A DNA stretch of 64,000 bases from Leptospira biflexa serovar Patoc strain 'Patoc 1 (Paris)' (GTDB lineage: Bacteria > Spirochaetota > Leptospiria > Leptospirales > Leptospiraceae): NCBI RefSeq assembly GCF_000017685.1, contig NC_010602.1:186001-250000 (forward strand). The letters run 5' to 3'. The position numbers and the translations under genes are program-made. Shown piece by piece: positions 55,816-64,000 of the stretch. The notes beneath the pieces are model-generated. The model worked only from the letters and a program-made list of their open reading frames with translations, was not told the DNA's origin and did not search any database. Each line of letters starts with the position of its first letter. The stretch's first letter is position 1.

Positions 55816-57076
55816 AGTTTTATTATTAGGAAGTGGTGGCAGGGAACATGCGTTAGCTGATGCTATTTCTAAATCAAATGTTTTAGAATCTTTGAAAGTT
55901 TATCCAGGTAACGGGGGATTTTCAGAGGATGTTTTACTCAAAGCGGATGAAATTTCCATCACCGATAAATCTAAGTTCATAGAATATATCAAGTCTTCCC
56001 AAACCAATCTTGTTGTTGTGGGACCGGAAGACCCACTTGTGAATGGAATTGCAGATTGGTGTGAAGAGATCGGGGTCCCTTGTTTTGGTCCTTCCGCCTA
56101 TTGTGCGCAAGTAGAGGGTAGTAAACATTTTGCGAAAGAAATGATGAAACGAGCAAAGGTTCCGACAGCTTCGTTTGCCGTATTTACAGACCACGAATCT
56201 GCTTGGAGTTTTGCTCAAAAAGAAATGTTACCACTTGTTGTCAAAGCGGATGGTTTGGCCGCTGGTAAGGGTGTCACTGTTGCTTTTGAAATGAAAGATG
56301 TCAAACGCGCGTTAGACGAAATATTTCTCGAATCAAAATTTGGTCAAAGTGGTTATAAGGTTGTTTTGGAGTCTTTTTTGGAAGGGGAAGAATCATCCTT
56401 ATTTGTGATTACGGATGGCGAAAGGTATATGTGTTTGCCCGCCGCCCAAGACCACAAACGCGCGTATGATGGAGATATCGGTCCAAACACTGGTGGGATG
56501 GGAGCCTATGCTCCTGCTCCCATCGTAACTGAAGCCGTTTTAGAAAAAGTGAAATCAAGAATCATTGAGCCGATGTTAGATGATTTTAAAAGATCTGGTC
56601 ATCCTTACAAAGGACTACTTTACGTTGGTTTAATGATTACAAAAGAAGGCGAACCAAACGTAGTTGAATTTAATTGTCGTTTTGGTGATCCTGAAACCCA
56701 GTGCGTATTACGTCTCCTCGATGAAGATATTTTGCCGATTTTTTATGCATCCGCAATAGGGAATTTGCCTGTCAGAAATTTAAAATTAAAACAAGGTTCT
56801 TCTGCAGTTGTTGTACTTGCTGCAAAAGGGTATCCAGATTCTCCAGAAAAAGGAATGGTTTTGGAAATCCCACCAAACGAAGGGAATGTGGTGGTCTACC
56901 ACGCAGGAACCAAAAGGGACAATAGTTCCCTATTGGCAAATGGTGGTCGAATTCTCGGTATCACATCTTTTGGAAAAACGCTTAAGGATGCAATAGATGA
57001 ATGTTATACTTTTTTAAGTACAATTAAAGCTCCGAGTACATTTTATCGAAAAGATATCGGAAGGAGAGCACTCTAA
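55799..57076 (+). CDS. purD: Phosphoribosylamine-glycine ligase
   Basis: The 425-residue GAR synthetase for purine biosynthesis is an ATP-grasp enzyme: [16 protein letters not shown] at the start, [16 protein letters not shown] (ATP binding), [14 protein letters not shown] and [14 protein letters not shown] (metal-ligand region). The TTG start lies inside the valS end, so translation is probably coupled. The following hypothetical gene begins right after its stop. Confidence 0.96.
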   Translation: MDNQYKVLLLGSGGREHALADAISKSNVLESLKVYPGNGGFSEDVLLKADEISITDKSKFIEYIKSSQTNLVVVGPEDPLVNGIADWCEEIGVPCFGPSAYCAQVEGSKHFAKEMMKRAKVPTASFAVFTDHESAWSFAQKEMLPLVVKADGLAAGKGVTVAFEMKDVKRALDEIFLESKFGQSGYKVVLESFLEGEESSLFVITDGERYMCLPAAQDHKRAYDGDIGPNTGGMGAYAPAPIVTEAVLEKVKSRIIEPMLDDFKRSGHPYKGLLYVGLMITKEGEPNVVEFNCRFGDPETQCVLRLLDEDILPIFYASAIGNLPVRNLKLKQGSSAVVVLAAKGYPDSPEKGMVLEIPPNEGNVVVYHAGTKRDNSSLLANGGRILGITSFGKTLKDAIDECYTFLSTIKAPSTFYRKDIGRRAL

Positions 57077-57916
57077 GTGCCATTCAGTCTCTCAGGAAAT
57101 TTTAAAACTTGCGAACGTTCTAAACTTCGCAATTTTGAAAAACACCTAGGGATCATTTTATCTGAAAACCAAACCCAACTTCAACAACACTTAATGATCC
57201 GAAGGGCACTTCAAAATTTAAGTGGTTCTGTAAGCGTTTTATCGGGCCTTAGCCGACAAGAACTTTTGTCCTTTATCTTCATCTTAACTCAGTTTGGTGA
57301 CATCATTCGTTCGGAAACACCACCTGAATACTTACTTTTAGAATCCATTCCTTATGTGATTGAATGGTCTAAGGGTCATTATATGATCCCACTTGAAATT
57401 TTAGAACACCTTGCACATGAAAGGATTTTTAAAGACCAAGGTTATTTGTTTGCTCTCATCCCTGCATTACCAATCAAAGAGAAAAAATCGTGGATCCGTT
57501 GGATTGGCGTGGATTTCGAAAAAGGTGGTGACCGTGATTTAAACTTTGAAATTTATTTCCAGTGCCGTGTATTACAAAAACCTTTTTTAGGTAAGTCACT
57601 TGTCCAAGAATCGGAAATTCGATTGGAACAAATTTGGCCACGTGGTAAAAACGAATATATCGATTGGTTTTATAAAGGCCTATCTACTTTTTATTATGCG
57701 ATGGAAGAAATGAGTCGAAAGGAGAAAGATCCTTTTTTACTTCATGTAATCGAACTCATCAAATCTGGAAAATTCATTCTTAAAAAACTCCCAGATTCTT
57801 ACGGGAAGGAAACGAGTTATTCACTCGTTGGAACTGTGGAAGGGAATACACCGCAACTACGAGAAACAACATTCCAATGGGAAGTGGAACGTTTGCGTAA
57901 GGATTCTTTGTTTTAA
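57077..57916 (+). CDS. Hypothetical protein
   Basis: A 279-residue cytoplasmic protein starting GTG immediately after the purD stop (TAAGTG). It is mixed alpha/beta with no recognised motif. A segment [23 protein letters not shown] and the aromatic-rich IEWLYK-like [16 protein letters not shown] are the notable features. Position between purD and prfB implies coordinated expression with growth, but no function is inferable. Codon use resembles its neighbours, so it is likely to be real. Confidence 0.7.
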   Translation: MPFSLSGNFKTCERSKLRNFEKHLGIILSENQTQLQQHLMIRRALQNLSGSVSVLSGLSRQELLSFIFILTQFGDIIRSETPPEYLLLESIPYVIEWSKGHYMIPLEILEHLAHERIFKDQGYLFALIPALPIKEKKSWIRWIGVDFEKGGDRDLNFEIYFQCRVLQKPFLGKSLVQESEIRLEQIWPRGKNEYIDWFYKGLSTFYYAMEEMSRKEKDPFLLHVIELIKSGKFILKKLPDSYGKETSYSLVGTVEGNTPQLRETTFQWEVERLRKDSLF

Positions 57917-57939
57917 TATACAATTCGGTTTTACACATT

Positions 57940-59067
57940 ATGGATAGATCATTAAAAGAATTAAAAAAACAAACTACTGAGATGATAGAATCATTTCAAA
58001 CCTATTGGACCGCACAAAATTTCCAAGAGGATTACGATCGGTTATTGTCACTCATTGAAAAAGCAAACGATCCCAAGTTATGGGATTCACCTGACCAAGC
58101 AAAAAACGTTACACAAAAACGTAACGAACTTCAAATGAAATTGGATCCTTGGTTAGGGTTAAAAAAAGAATTATTGGATTTTCCTGACTTGATTGAACTT
58201 ACATCGGAAGAGATGGGTGAAAGTGGTTTAAAATCTTTAAACGATGATTTTGATCGTATGTTTGAATCATTTGAAAACTTGCAAATGTTAGATGCACTTT
58301 CAGGAAAAGATGATGGAAAGGCAGCCTTTATCAACATTCACCCTGGAGCTGGTGGAACTGAGTCACAGGACTGGGCTGATATGTTACTACGAATGTATAC
58401 TCGGTTCGCGGAACAAAAAGGATATCGTGCTGAACTTGTGGACTACCAACCAGGTGAAACAGCGGGAATCAAAAACGCCACTCTTTATATTCAAGGTGAT
58501 CATCCCTTTGGGTATTTAAAATGTGAATCAGGAGTCCATCGATTGGTACGAATTTCACCGTTTGATTCCAATAAACGGAGACATACCTCTTTTGCATCCG
58601 TGTATGTCACTCCAGAAGTCGATGATGATATCCAAGTCAATATTGAAGAAAAAGACTTACGAGTGGATGTGTATCGATCTTCAGGAGCTGGTGGTCAGCA
58701 CGTCAACACAACAGACTCTGCCGTTCGAATCACCCACATACCTACAGGGGTAGTTGTTTCCTGTCAGATGGAAAGATCCCAAATCAAAAACCGTGATACA
58801 GCTATGAAGATGTTGAAAGCACGGCTTTATGAGATGGAAAAACAAAAAGCCGAAGAGGAAAATGCTAAAAAAGCCGGTGAAAAACGTGATATTGCATGGG
58901 GTTCACAAATTCGAAGTTATGTGTTCCATCCTTATAATTTGGTAAAAGACCATCGCACAGATTTTGAAACAGGTAATGTCCACGCAGTGATGGATGGAGA
59001 CTTGGAAGATTTTATAATCGCTTATTTAAAATACCTGACAAATCAAAAGGCAAACGCTAAAGTATAA
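57940..59067 (+). CDS. prfB: Peptide chain release factor 2
   Basis: RF2, 375 residues, recognises UGA and UAA and triggers peptide release. The SPF stop-codon motif is at 206-208 ([16 protein letters not shown]) and the peptidyl-transferase motif GGQ at 251-253 ([15 protein letters not shown]). The coding frame is continuous from ATG to stop, so no internal TGA/programmed +1 frameshift is needed, unlike E. coli. The next gene begins five bases later. Confidence 0.96.
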   Translation: MDRSLKELKKQTTEMIESFQTYWTAQNFQEDYDRLLSLIEKANDPKLWDSPDQAKNVTQKRNELQMKLDPWLGLKKELLDFPDLIELTSEEMGESGLKSLNDDFDRMFESFENLQMLDALSGKDDGKAAFINIHPGAGGTESQDWADMLLRMYTRFAEQKGYRAELVDYQPGETAGIKNATLYIQGDHPFGYLKCESGVHRLVRISPFDSNKRRHTSFASVYVTPEVDDDIQVNIEEKDLRVDVYRSSGAGGQHVNTTDSAVRITHIPTGVVVSCQMERSQIKNRDTAMKMLKARLYEMEKQKAEEENAKKAGEKRDIAWGSQIRSYVFHPYNLVKDHRTDFETGNVHAVMDGDLEDFIIAYLKYLTNQKANAKV

Positions 59068-59071
59068 CCCC

Positions 59072-60568
59072 ATGTCTGTAAAACAGGATATTTCCGGCAC
59101 TTTAAGGAAAATCCAAAAAGAAATCCAACAACTTCCGAATATTACGGATCGATTGAATTTCATTTTGGATATGACTCTTACCCTTTTTGGTGCTTCAACT
59201 GGAAGTATCTCCATCATGGACCAAGAAGAAAAGGTTCTTACCATTGTCGCGGCCAAAGGTATGGACTGGGAGAAAAAAATTGCCGCAAAACTTCCGTTTA
59301 ATTTAGGTGTTACGGGACGAGCCGCTTCCTCAAGAGAAATCATCTATGTGCCTGATGTTACTTTGGACAAAGACTATGTAAAACTCATTGAAACAGTTCG
59401 TTCGGAACTTGCCATTCCACTTCTCACTAGAGATTCGACAGTCGGAGTCCTCAATTTAGAATCTGACAAAGTTAACTTTTTTTCACCCGACATCATCAAC
59501 CAAGCCACCCTATTTGCTTCACAACTAACGATTGTCATTCTAGAAGAAAGAATCGCAAAAGAAGCATTTGAAAAATCCAAACGAGAAGAAGACCCAGTGG
59601 AAGAAGTACTTGGTTATGATCCGAGTATTTTGTTTTTAAAACACCGGATTCGTCAAGTGGGTCCTTCTGATATTTCTGTTATGATTATTGGAGAAGAAGG
59701 ATCAGGAAAGAAGTTAGTGGCTAAGGCATTACATTTCATTTCGCAAAGAAAAAATGCTCCATTTTCAACCGTAGATTGTTCGGGTCTTAGTTATGAATTA
59801 TTGGAAGCTGAACTCTTCGGAAGTTTTAGCGGAAAAATATTCAATCCAGGAAAATTAGAACAATCCAATGGTGGCTCCTTATACATTGAATCCATTGGAG
59901 ATCTTCCTCCCAATTTACAAACAAAACTCTTTCAAATATTACGAGATAAAACCATCCCAAACCCAACTTCCAAAAAAAAAGAAGAAGTGTTGAACATTCG
60001 TATTTTTACAGGGAGTAAACGAGATTTATTAGAAGACATCCAAAAAGAAACCTTCTCTATGGATTTGTATTACCGACTAGCAGAAGTTCCACTTCGTGTG
60101 CCACCTTTGCGTGAACGAAGAGGAGACATTCCACTCCTTGCCCATCATTATTTATACCAATACAACAAACAATACGGAAGGAACAAATCGTTTTCAACAG
60201 ATGCACTCAAGGCACTCACAGGGATGCCGTGGAGTGGCAATGTGCGCCAACTGCAAAGTGTCATCCAGTATGCAGTCCTTGTCCCACAAGAAACGGTTCT
60301 TGAACCATATTCCTTTCAACAAGATGGAAAACGCGAAGAGGAGTCTCACCAAAAAGTTTCAAGATTCGGTGAAGGCATGGAAGTTCTTGCACCAAGTGAG
60401 AATTTGTCTTTGAACTTAGCGATTGAAAGACTTGAGGCAATTTGGATCAAAGAAGCCTTCCAAAGGGCCTCAACACAAGAAGAGGTCGCAAAACTTTTGG
60501 GGATCAGCCGTGGTTCCTTGCAATATAAACTCAAAAATAACCAATTTCTGGACGGTTTTAGCACCTAA
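59072..60568 (+). CDS. NtrC-family AAA+ regulator with GAF domain, lacking the sigma54-contact motif
   Basis: A 498-residue protein with a GAF domain (27-160), an AAA+ domain (180-405) and a Fis-type HTH (450-492, LAIERLEAIWIKEAF...EVAKLLGISRGSLQYKLK). Walker A is GEEGSGKK at 207-214. The GAFTGA loop that contacts sigma54 is missing: after ELFG (247-250) comes SFSGKIFN and then NGGSLYIESIGDLP. The Walker B acidic pair, normally DE, reads ES (273-274). Arg-finger and sensor regions (YYRLAEVPLRVPPLRER) persist. It therefore probably does not activate sigma54 polymerase, but may repress or use another sigma factor. GAF may sense a small molecule or redox state. It follows prfB and precedes the OmpA-like gene. 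Confidence 0.82.
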   Translation: MSVKQDISGTLRKIQKEIQQLPNITDRLNFILDMTLTLFGASTGSISIMDQEEKVLTIVAAKGMDWEKKIAAKLPFNLGVTGRAASSREIIYVPDVTLDKDYVKLIETVRSELAIPLLTRDSTVGVLNLESDKVNFFSPDIINQATLFASQLTIVILEERIAKEAFEKSKREEDPVEEVLGYDPSILFLKHRIRQVGPSDISVMIIGEEGSGKKLVAKALHFISQRKNAPFSTVDCSGLSYELLEAELFGSFSGKIFNPGKLEQSNGGSLYIESIGDLPPNLQTKLFQILRDKTIPNPTSKKKEEVLNIRIFTGSKRDLLEDIQKETFSMDLYYRLAEVPLRVPPLRERRGDIPLLAHHYLYQYNKQYGRNKSFSTDALKALTGMPWSGNVRQLQSVIQYAVLVPQETVLEPYSFQQDGKREEESHQKVSRFGEGMEVLAPSENLSLNLAIERLEAIWIKEAFQRASTQEEVAKLLGISRGSLQYKLKNNQFLDGFST

Positions 60569-60630
60569 TCACCAGAAAAGAATGGATCGAACGGCCTCTT
60601 TGGTCGATACTACTAGAAAGGAGCTTCGAA

Positions 60631-61677
60631 GTGGCAGAAAGTTATTACCGTACCATTAGTGGTAAACAATATGACAATGAATTGTTAGAAATCGCAGAGA
60701 AGGCCACCAAACGTAGCAAAGCTCCTATCGGCAAAAATGTCGCCAAAACATTATTTGATGCCATCAAAGACGGTGGTGACTACACCGATGTAGAAAAACG
60801 AACGGTCAAATACATCCGAGATAAATTTCAATTTTCGCCGGAAGCAGACGAATACCTTCGCTCTGAAATTCGAAAATGGGCGGCTAAAATTTCTGTTCCA
60901 GCTGCGAAAAAAAAATCACAATCCAAATCATCTACCAAATCAAAATCGTCTCGTACACAAAAAACATCCATCAATGTGGATGAGTCTGAATCTTCTTATA
61001 TGGAGATTTATGATGCGAGAGAAGAATCAAGTTACGAAGTGGCACCTACTCCGGAATACAACGAACTAGTTGCACTCAATAAATTCCAAATCACTCCAAA
61101 ACAAAACCAATTGGGGAAATACATTCTCATTGGACTCATCGTTTTATTTTTTCTTGTTCTGATATTTTTTGGAGTTCGAAGTTGTAATCGGAATACACAA
61201 TCAAATATATCAAATCAAGGTTCAGAATCGAGCCAAGGCCAAGAAACGAATTCTCGCTCTTTGGAAAGAGTCAATTTACAAACAGGAAATGTTTCCAGTC
61301 AATTTGATTCACAATCAAAAGCGATTCGTTACATCAATGACTTACAAATCCGATTTATCAAACAAAGTATGGCTACAGAAGATGGAGCGGCAGATAAAAT
61401 TGCAACACTCGCTGAAGCTCTCAAAACATATCCGAGTATCAAAGTTCGGGTGAAAGGCCATACTTGTTTTATTGGAGAGATGGACGAAAATAAAATTTTG
61501 TCAGATGAACGTGCTAAGTTTATTTATGATGAACTGATCAAAAATGGTGTGAACCAAAGTCAACTCGACTACCGTGGGTTTGGTGAAACAGCAGAAATTG
61601 ATACCAATCAAACTGAATCTGGTCGAATCAAAAACCGCAGAGTTGATTTTACTGTTCTTTCGGTGAACCCTAAATAA
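60631..61677 (+). CDS. OmpA-domain protein with internal transmembrane helix
   Basis: A 348-residue protein of mixed design. There is a soluble N-domain (KTLFDAIKDGGDYTDVEKRTVKYIRDKF, then a Ser/Lys-rich linker). A central transmembrane helix (YILIGLIVLFFLVLIFFGVRSC) follows. The C-terminal OmpA-like peptidoglycan-binding domain (VRVKGHTCFIGEMDENKILSDERAKFI ... DYRGFGET ... NRRVDFTV) ends the protein. The N-terminal half is therefore cytoplasmic and the OmpA part periplasmic, as in MotB-like or Pal-linked signalling proteins. A GTG start has an AAGGAG site (GAAAGGAGCTTCGAA). It is in the regulator's operon and overlaps the convergent DUF115 gene by 8 bases. Confidence 0.82.
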   Translation: MAESYYRTISGKQYDNELLEIAEKATKRSKAPIGKNVAKTLFDAIKDGGDYTDVEKRTVKYIRDKFQFSPEADEYLRSEIRKWAAKISVPAAKKKSQSKSSTKSKSSRTQKTSINVDESESSYMEIYDAREESSYEVAPTPEYNELVALNKFQITPKQNQLGKYILIGLIVLFFLVLIFFGVRSCNRNTQSNISNQGSESSQGQETNSRSLERVNLQTGNVSSQFDSQSKAIRYINDLQIRFIKQSMATEDGAADKIATLAEALKTYPSIKVRVKGHTCFIGEMDENKILSDERAKFIYDELIKNGVNQSQLDYRGFGETAEIDTNQTESGRIKNRRVDFTVLSVNPK

Positions 61678-63556
61678 TCAATTGTAATCGATACAATGAT
61701 TTTGTGAGCATCCGTTTGGTATTCTGAACGGACTCATACAAACCTTCATACAATAACAAAGATTTTTTTGCCACACCTAACTGCGCATTTTCTTTTTCTT
61801 CTAAACTCAAATGGTCATCATAACCTTCGGTAATGGTTAAAATCACTCTTTGGATCCCCAAACTTAAAATTTCATTTAATCCTTTTTTTTGTGATACTTG
61901 TTCGTCAATACCATCCATCAGTTTGATATCTTCTGAAAAAGTTTTTGGATTGATTTGGTTTTTTTGGATTTGTTGGTAGATCCTTTGGGAAACAATCAAC
62001 CCTTGTTTGACAAGGATACCAAAATCTTTTAAGGATGAAATTGTATTTTGTATGTCTTTAGTGAGAAGTATACGATCAAAGAAATTTGGATGTTCAGACA
62101 ATTTGGATTGGATTAAGGCTTTGACAGAACAAACTAACTCTTTTTCTAACATAGTTTCTTTTGGGTCTAATAAAAATTCCTTTTGAAAATTGGAATGGTC
62201 CATACCTTCCAGTTTGGCACCAAACTTAGTTAAGTTGGTCCAAGGGTTTTCCTTGGTATGATCCTCAAACCATTTTTTAAAGATTAACATTTTTTCGTTT
62301 GTGATATAAGTTTCGTTCTCAATTCCTAATACTTGTTTTTGTGGTAAGGCAAAAAGTTGTTTGTAATTGTGTTTTTCCCTTCGAAACTTCCTGGATTCCA
62401 AATAATTAAGCCTTTCTTCTAGGACGGCTCCTTTCGAATGTGCAAGTCCCTTGGTAAAACTAAGGTCTTGGCCTACCAAATATACTTTATTGGCTCCCAT
62501 CAATGTTCCAAGACTTGCAGCATTGGTTGAAACAGAGCCACCAAAGGGAACAGAACCGATTTCGTCTGAGGCAGTTTTTTCTAATAATTGAATCAATGGA
62601 AAGGGAGAAGAGGTCACAAAACCTTTGTTTGGCCCTTTGTCCAATCGTAAGCTTAAGTAGGTGGAAGTTGGATCAAAAATTAATATCCCATCTCCAGTAT
62701 AATCTTCTAAGTATTGGCTGTTTAAGGCCTGCGGGTCCACTGAATAAATCAAATCTGGGTCCACACCAAATAAAGTGAGGATGGGAACCGCAGTATCCAC
62801 TGCCAGTAATAAGAATTGGTCTCGGTAAGAAGTGAGTTCGGGGATGGATTCTGATAAACTGGGTCCCGCGCAGGCAATGACAACCTTGATCCCATTTGCA
62901 ATTCCAAACAGATCAGAAACAGGACGGAACTTTGAAAGTTCAGGTAAGTTATAACATATATTTTTTGCCCAAATTTTTTCAAACCGAGTGAGGGTGGCTA
63001 AGTTCACATCTTTTTTATGAAACATCTGTTCGGCGATGAGTTTGAGTCTTAGATATTCAGTTTCTTTCCATTGCCATGATCCGCGGTGAGGGACGAAACT
63101 GATGGGATGAGTTCCTTTTCCTTTCACGGCCTCAGACAATTGGTCTTCTAAATTGTCTCCAGTGATGAGAACTAGTTTTCCACTCAAAAAAAATTCGGAA
63201 AAATCAAACTTACGTAAGGCTTCTAAGATCAAAAAAGGGAAGGGTTCCATCCATAGGATCGTGACTTTCTGACGTTCTAATAGATAAGGAATGATGTATC
63301 CAATACCTGCACCAAACAATAGATAAATGCGTTCTGTTCCATCATGAGGGAGTTCGGAGACAAATCGAATGGCTTCTTTTTTAGGATCAAATTGACTATG
63401 GATCCATACTCCATCAATTTCCAAAGTGTCATCACCTGATTTGGATAAAGCATGTTTGATTTGGAATCCATTTCCATTTGAGGGTTCATTTTGTAAAAAT
63501 GATGAAAGTTGGGAAGGCAAACTGGCTAAGTTTTGGGAAAGGAAAGTTTCGTTCAC
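61670..63556 (-). CDS. DUF115/MAF-like (flagellin-modification type) protein
   Basis: A 628-residue protein with a central DUF115 domain: GIKVVIACAGPSLSESIPELTSYRD, then LLLAVDTAVPILTLFGVDPDLIYSVDPQ and GGSVSTNAASLGTLMGANKVYLVGQDLSFT. Related Maf-type proteins transfer nonulosonic acids to flagellin or envelope proteins, and MptE is another relative of the fold. In Leptospira it may help glycosylate flagellin or surface proteins, though this is inference. The start is GTG directly after the PBP stop (TAAGTG), so it is probably cotranscribed with the PBP gene. Confidence 0.8.
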   Translation of the reverse strand: MNETFLSQNLASLPSQLSSFLQNEPSNGNGFQIKHALSKSGDDTLEIDGVWIHSQFDPKKEAIRFVSELPHDGTERIYLLFGAGIGYIIPYLLERQKVTILWMEPFPFLILEALRKFDFSEFFLSGKLVLITGDNLEDQLSEAVKGKGTHPISFVPHRGSWQWKETEYLRLKLIAEQMFHKKDVNLATLTRFEKIWAKNICYNLPELSKFRPVSDLFGIANGIKVVIACAGPSLSESIPELTSYRDQFLLLAVDTAVPILTLFGVDPDLIYSVDPQALNSQYLEDYTGDGILIFDPTSTYLSLRLDKGPNKGFVTSSPFPLIQLLEKTASDEIGSVPFGGSVSTNAASLGTLMGANKVYLVGQDLSFTKGLAHSKGAVLEERLNYLESRKFRREKHNYKQLFALPQKQVLGIENETYITNEKMLIFKKWFEDHTKENPWTNLTKFGAKLEGMDHSNFQKEFLLDPKETMLEKELVCSVKALIQSKLSEHPNFFDRILLTKDIQNTISSLKDFGILVKQGLIVSQRIYQQIQKNQINPKTFSEDIKLMDGIDEQVSQKKGLNEILSLGIQRVILTITEGYDDHLSLEEKENAQLGVAKKSLLLYEGLYESVQNTKRMLTKSLYRLQLII

Positions 63557-64000
63557 TTACGGTTCTAATCCAATTTTAACGTTTGTATCGGGAGAAAGAG
63601 GGGCATTGGGTTTCGGCTCTTGTGTTTTCACAAACCCTGAACCTTCTAACGTGTATTTCACTTTTAATTGTTTTAACACTTGTAGGACTTCCGATGCCGT
63701 GAGGCCTGTGACATCTGGCATTTGTTTGGGATCTACCTTAAACACTTTGTTTTTTTCATTTTGTAATCGGTAAACCAATGCCTTTTCACTTCGTTCCACA
63801 ATGGGAATGATACTCTCTACGACCTCACGAAATACTGGAGCCGCAATCCCACCTCCTGTATGAGACTCACCACCTGGTTCATCAAAAACTATGAGACCAA
63901 CATACTTTGGTTTGTCGGCAGGAAAAAATCCAAGAAAACTAGCAGTAAATAATCCTTCCTGGTATCCTTCGCCCGCTTTTGCTTTTTGTGAGGTTCCCGT
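63557..64000 (-). CDS. Penicillin-binding protein (FtsI/PBP2-type), C-terminal part, with PASTA domain
   Basis: Only the last 147 residues lie inside the window and the gene continues past its right edge. The piece opens at TGTSQKAKAGEG, the KTGT transpeptidase motif cut by the edge. A transpeptidase end (ASFLGFFPADKPKYVGLIVFDEP) follows and then a PASTA domain (MPDVTGLTASEVLQVLKQLKVKYTLEGSG ... APLSPDTNVKIGL). This is the division-type transpeptidase that cross-links septal peptidoglycan. The 63799 ATG is internal, not the true start. Confidence 0.9.
   Translation of the reverse strand, partial: TGTSQKAKAGEGYQEGLFTASFLGFFPADKPKYVGLIVFDEPGGESHTGGGIAAPVFREVVESIIPIVERSEKALVYRLQNEKNKVFKVDPKQMPDVTGLTASEVLQVLKQLKVKYTLEGSGFVKTQEPKPNAPLSPDTNVKIGLEP

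Noticed and set aside
1..64000. Prophage, transposon or CRISPR content
   Set aside because: No integrase, transposase, terminase, capsid gene, spaced direct repeats or cas gene is visible on either strand.

Overview
The window looks like chromosomal core sequence from a spirochaete of the genus Leptospira, with a modest-GC, saprophyte-like composition; the species cannot be fixed from the sequence alone. The evidence is an flbD-motA-motB-fliL flagellar operon, a CMP-KDO synthetase (so an LPS-bearing outer membrane), MlaD, TolC and OmpA-type envelope proteins, many lipoproteins with loose spirochaete-style lipoboxes, and frequent TTG and GTG starts. I see no phage, insertion sequence, integrase, CRISPR array or rRNA. 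There is one tRNA.

Layout. 1-1.5 kb (minus): LEA-like lipoprotein and a medium-chain reductase. 1.6-6.6 kb (plus): mlaD, a glycosyltransferase, flbD-motA-motB-fliL and kdsB in one tight run, ended by a bidirectional hairpin. 6.9-13.8 kb (minus): a CPA2 antiporter, then a type I-secretion-like set of TolC, HlyD and an ABC half-transporter. The ABC gene is split by one frameshift, and its ATPase motifs are nearly all lost. 13.8-18.9 kb: small stress or accessory genes (YceI, DUF1801, an AAC(3)-I-like acetyltransferase, TetR and SDR divergent, a CAP lipoprotein, ArsR with SRPBCC). 19-21.2 kb: an AT-rich patch of unrecognised secreted or membrane proteins. 21.3-24.3 kb (minus): ligA and an M23 peptidase. 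24.3-31.9 kb: SanA-like protein, membrane protein, YceI, J-domain protein, and an acyl-CoA dehydrogenase/AEC/DMT/DUF4442 operon. 32-34.4 kb: a fused GpsA-PlsB protein. 34.4-37.4 kb: an SLC13 transporter, a lipoprotein and a second CAP protein.

37.4-46 kb (minus) is a long dense housekeeping run: FAS-type acyltransferase, WYL regulator, ispE, tRNA-Gln, short glmU, prs, rplY, a Pth homologue without its catalytic residues, ftsH and an EVE protein. 46-53 kb holds an SSS symporter, an M23 lipoprotein, a flavin monooxygenase, a metallophosphoesterase, two thioredoxin-fold envelope proteins and an unreported-size 49-codon gene. 53.1-61.7 kb (plus) is valS-purD-hypothetical-prfB, an NtrC-like regulator without the sigma54-contact loop, and an OmpA-like protein. 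The window ends (minus) with a DUF115 protein and the C-terminus of a PASTA-bearing penicillin-binding protein.

No obviously new multi-gene system stands out. The most interesting items are several proteins that keep a well-known fold but have lost or merged functions: the GpsA-PlsB fusion, the pseudo-Pth, the pseudo-ATPase ABC exporter, and the enhancer-binding-protein homologue without GAFTGA. There are also two small regulatory architectures: an ArsR promoter whose spacer is itself a palindrome and which appears leaderless, and a 49-codon gene followed by an intrinsic terminator overlapping the start of a thioredoxin lipoprotein gene.
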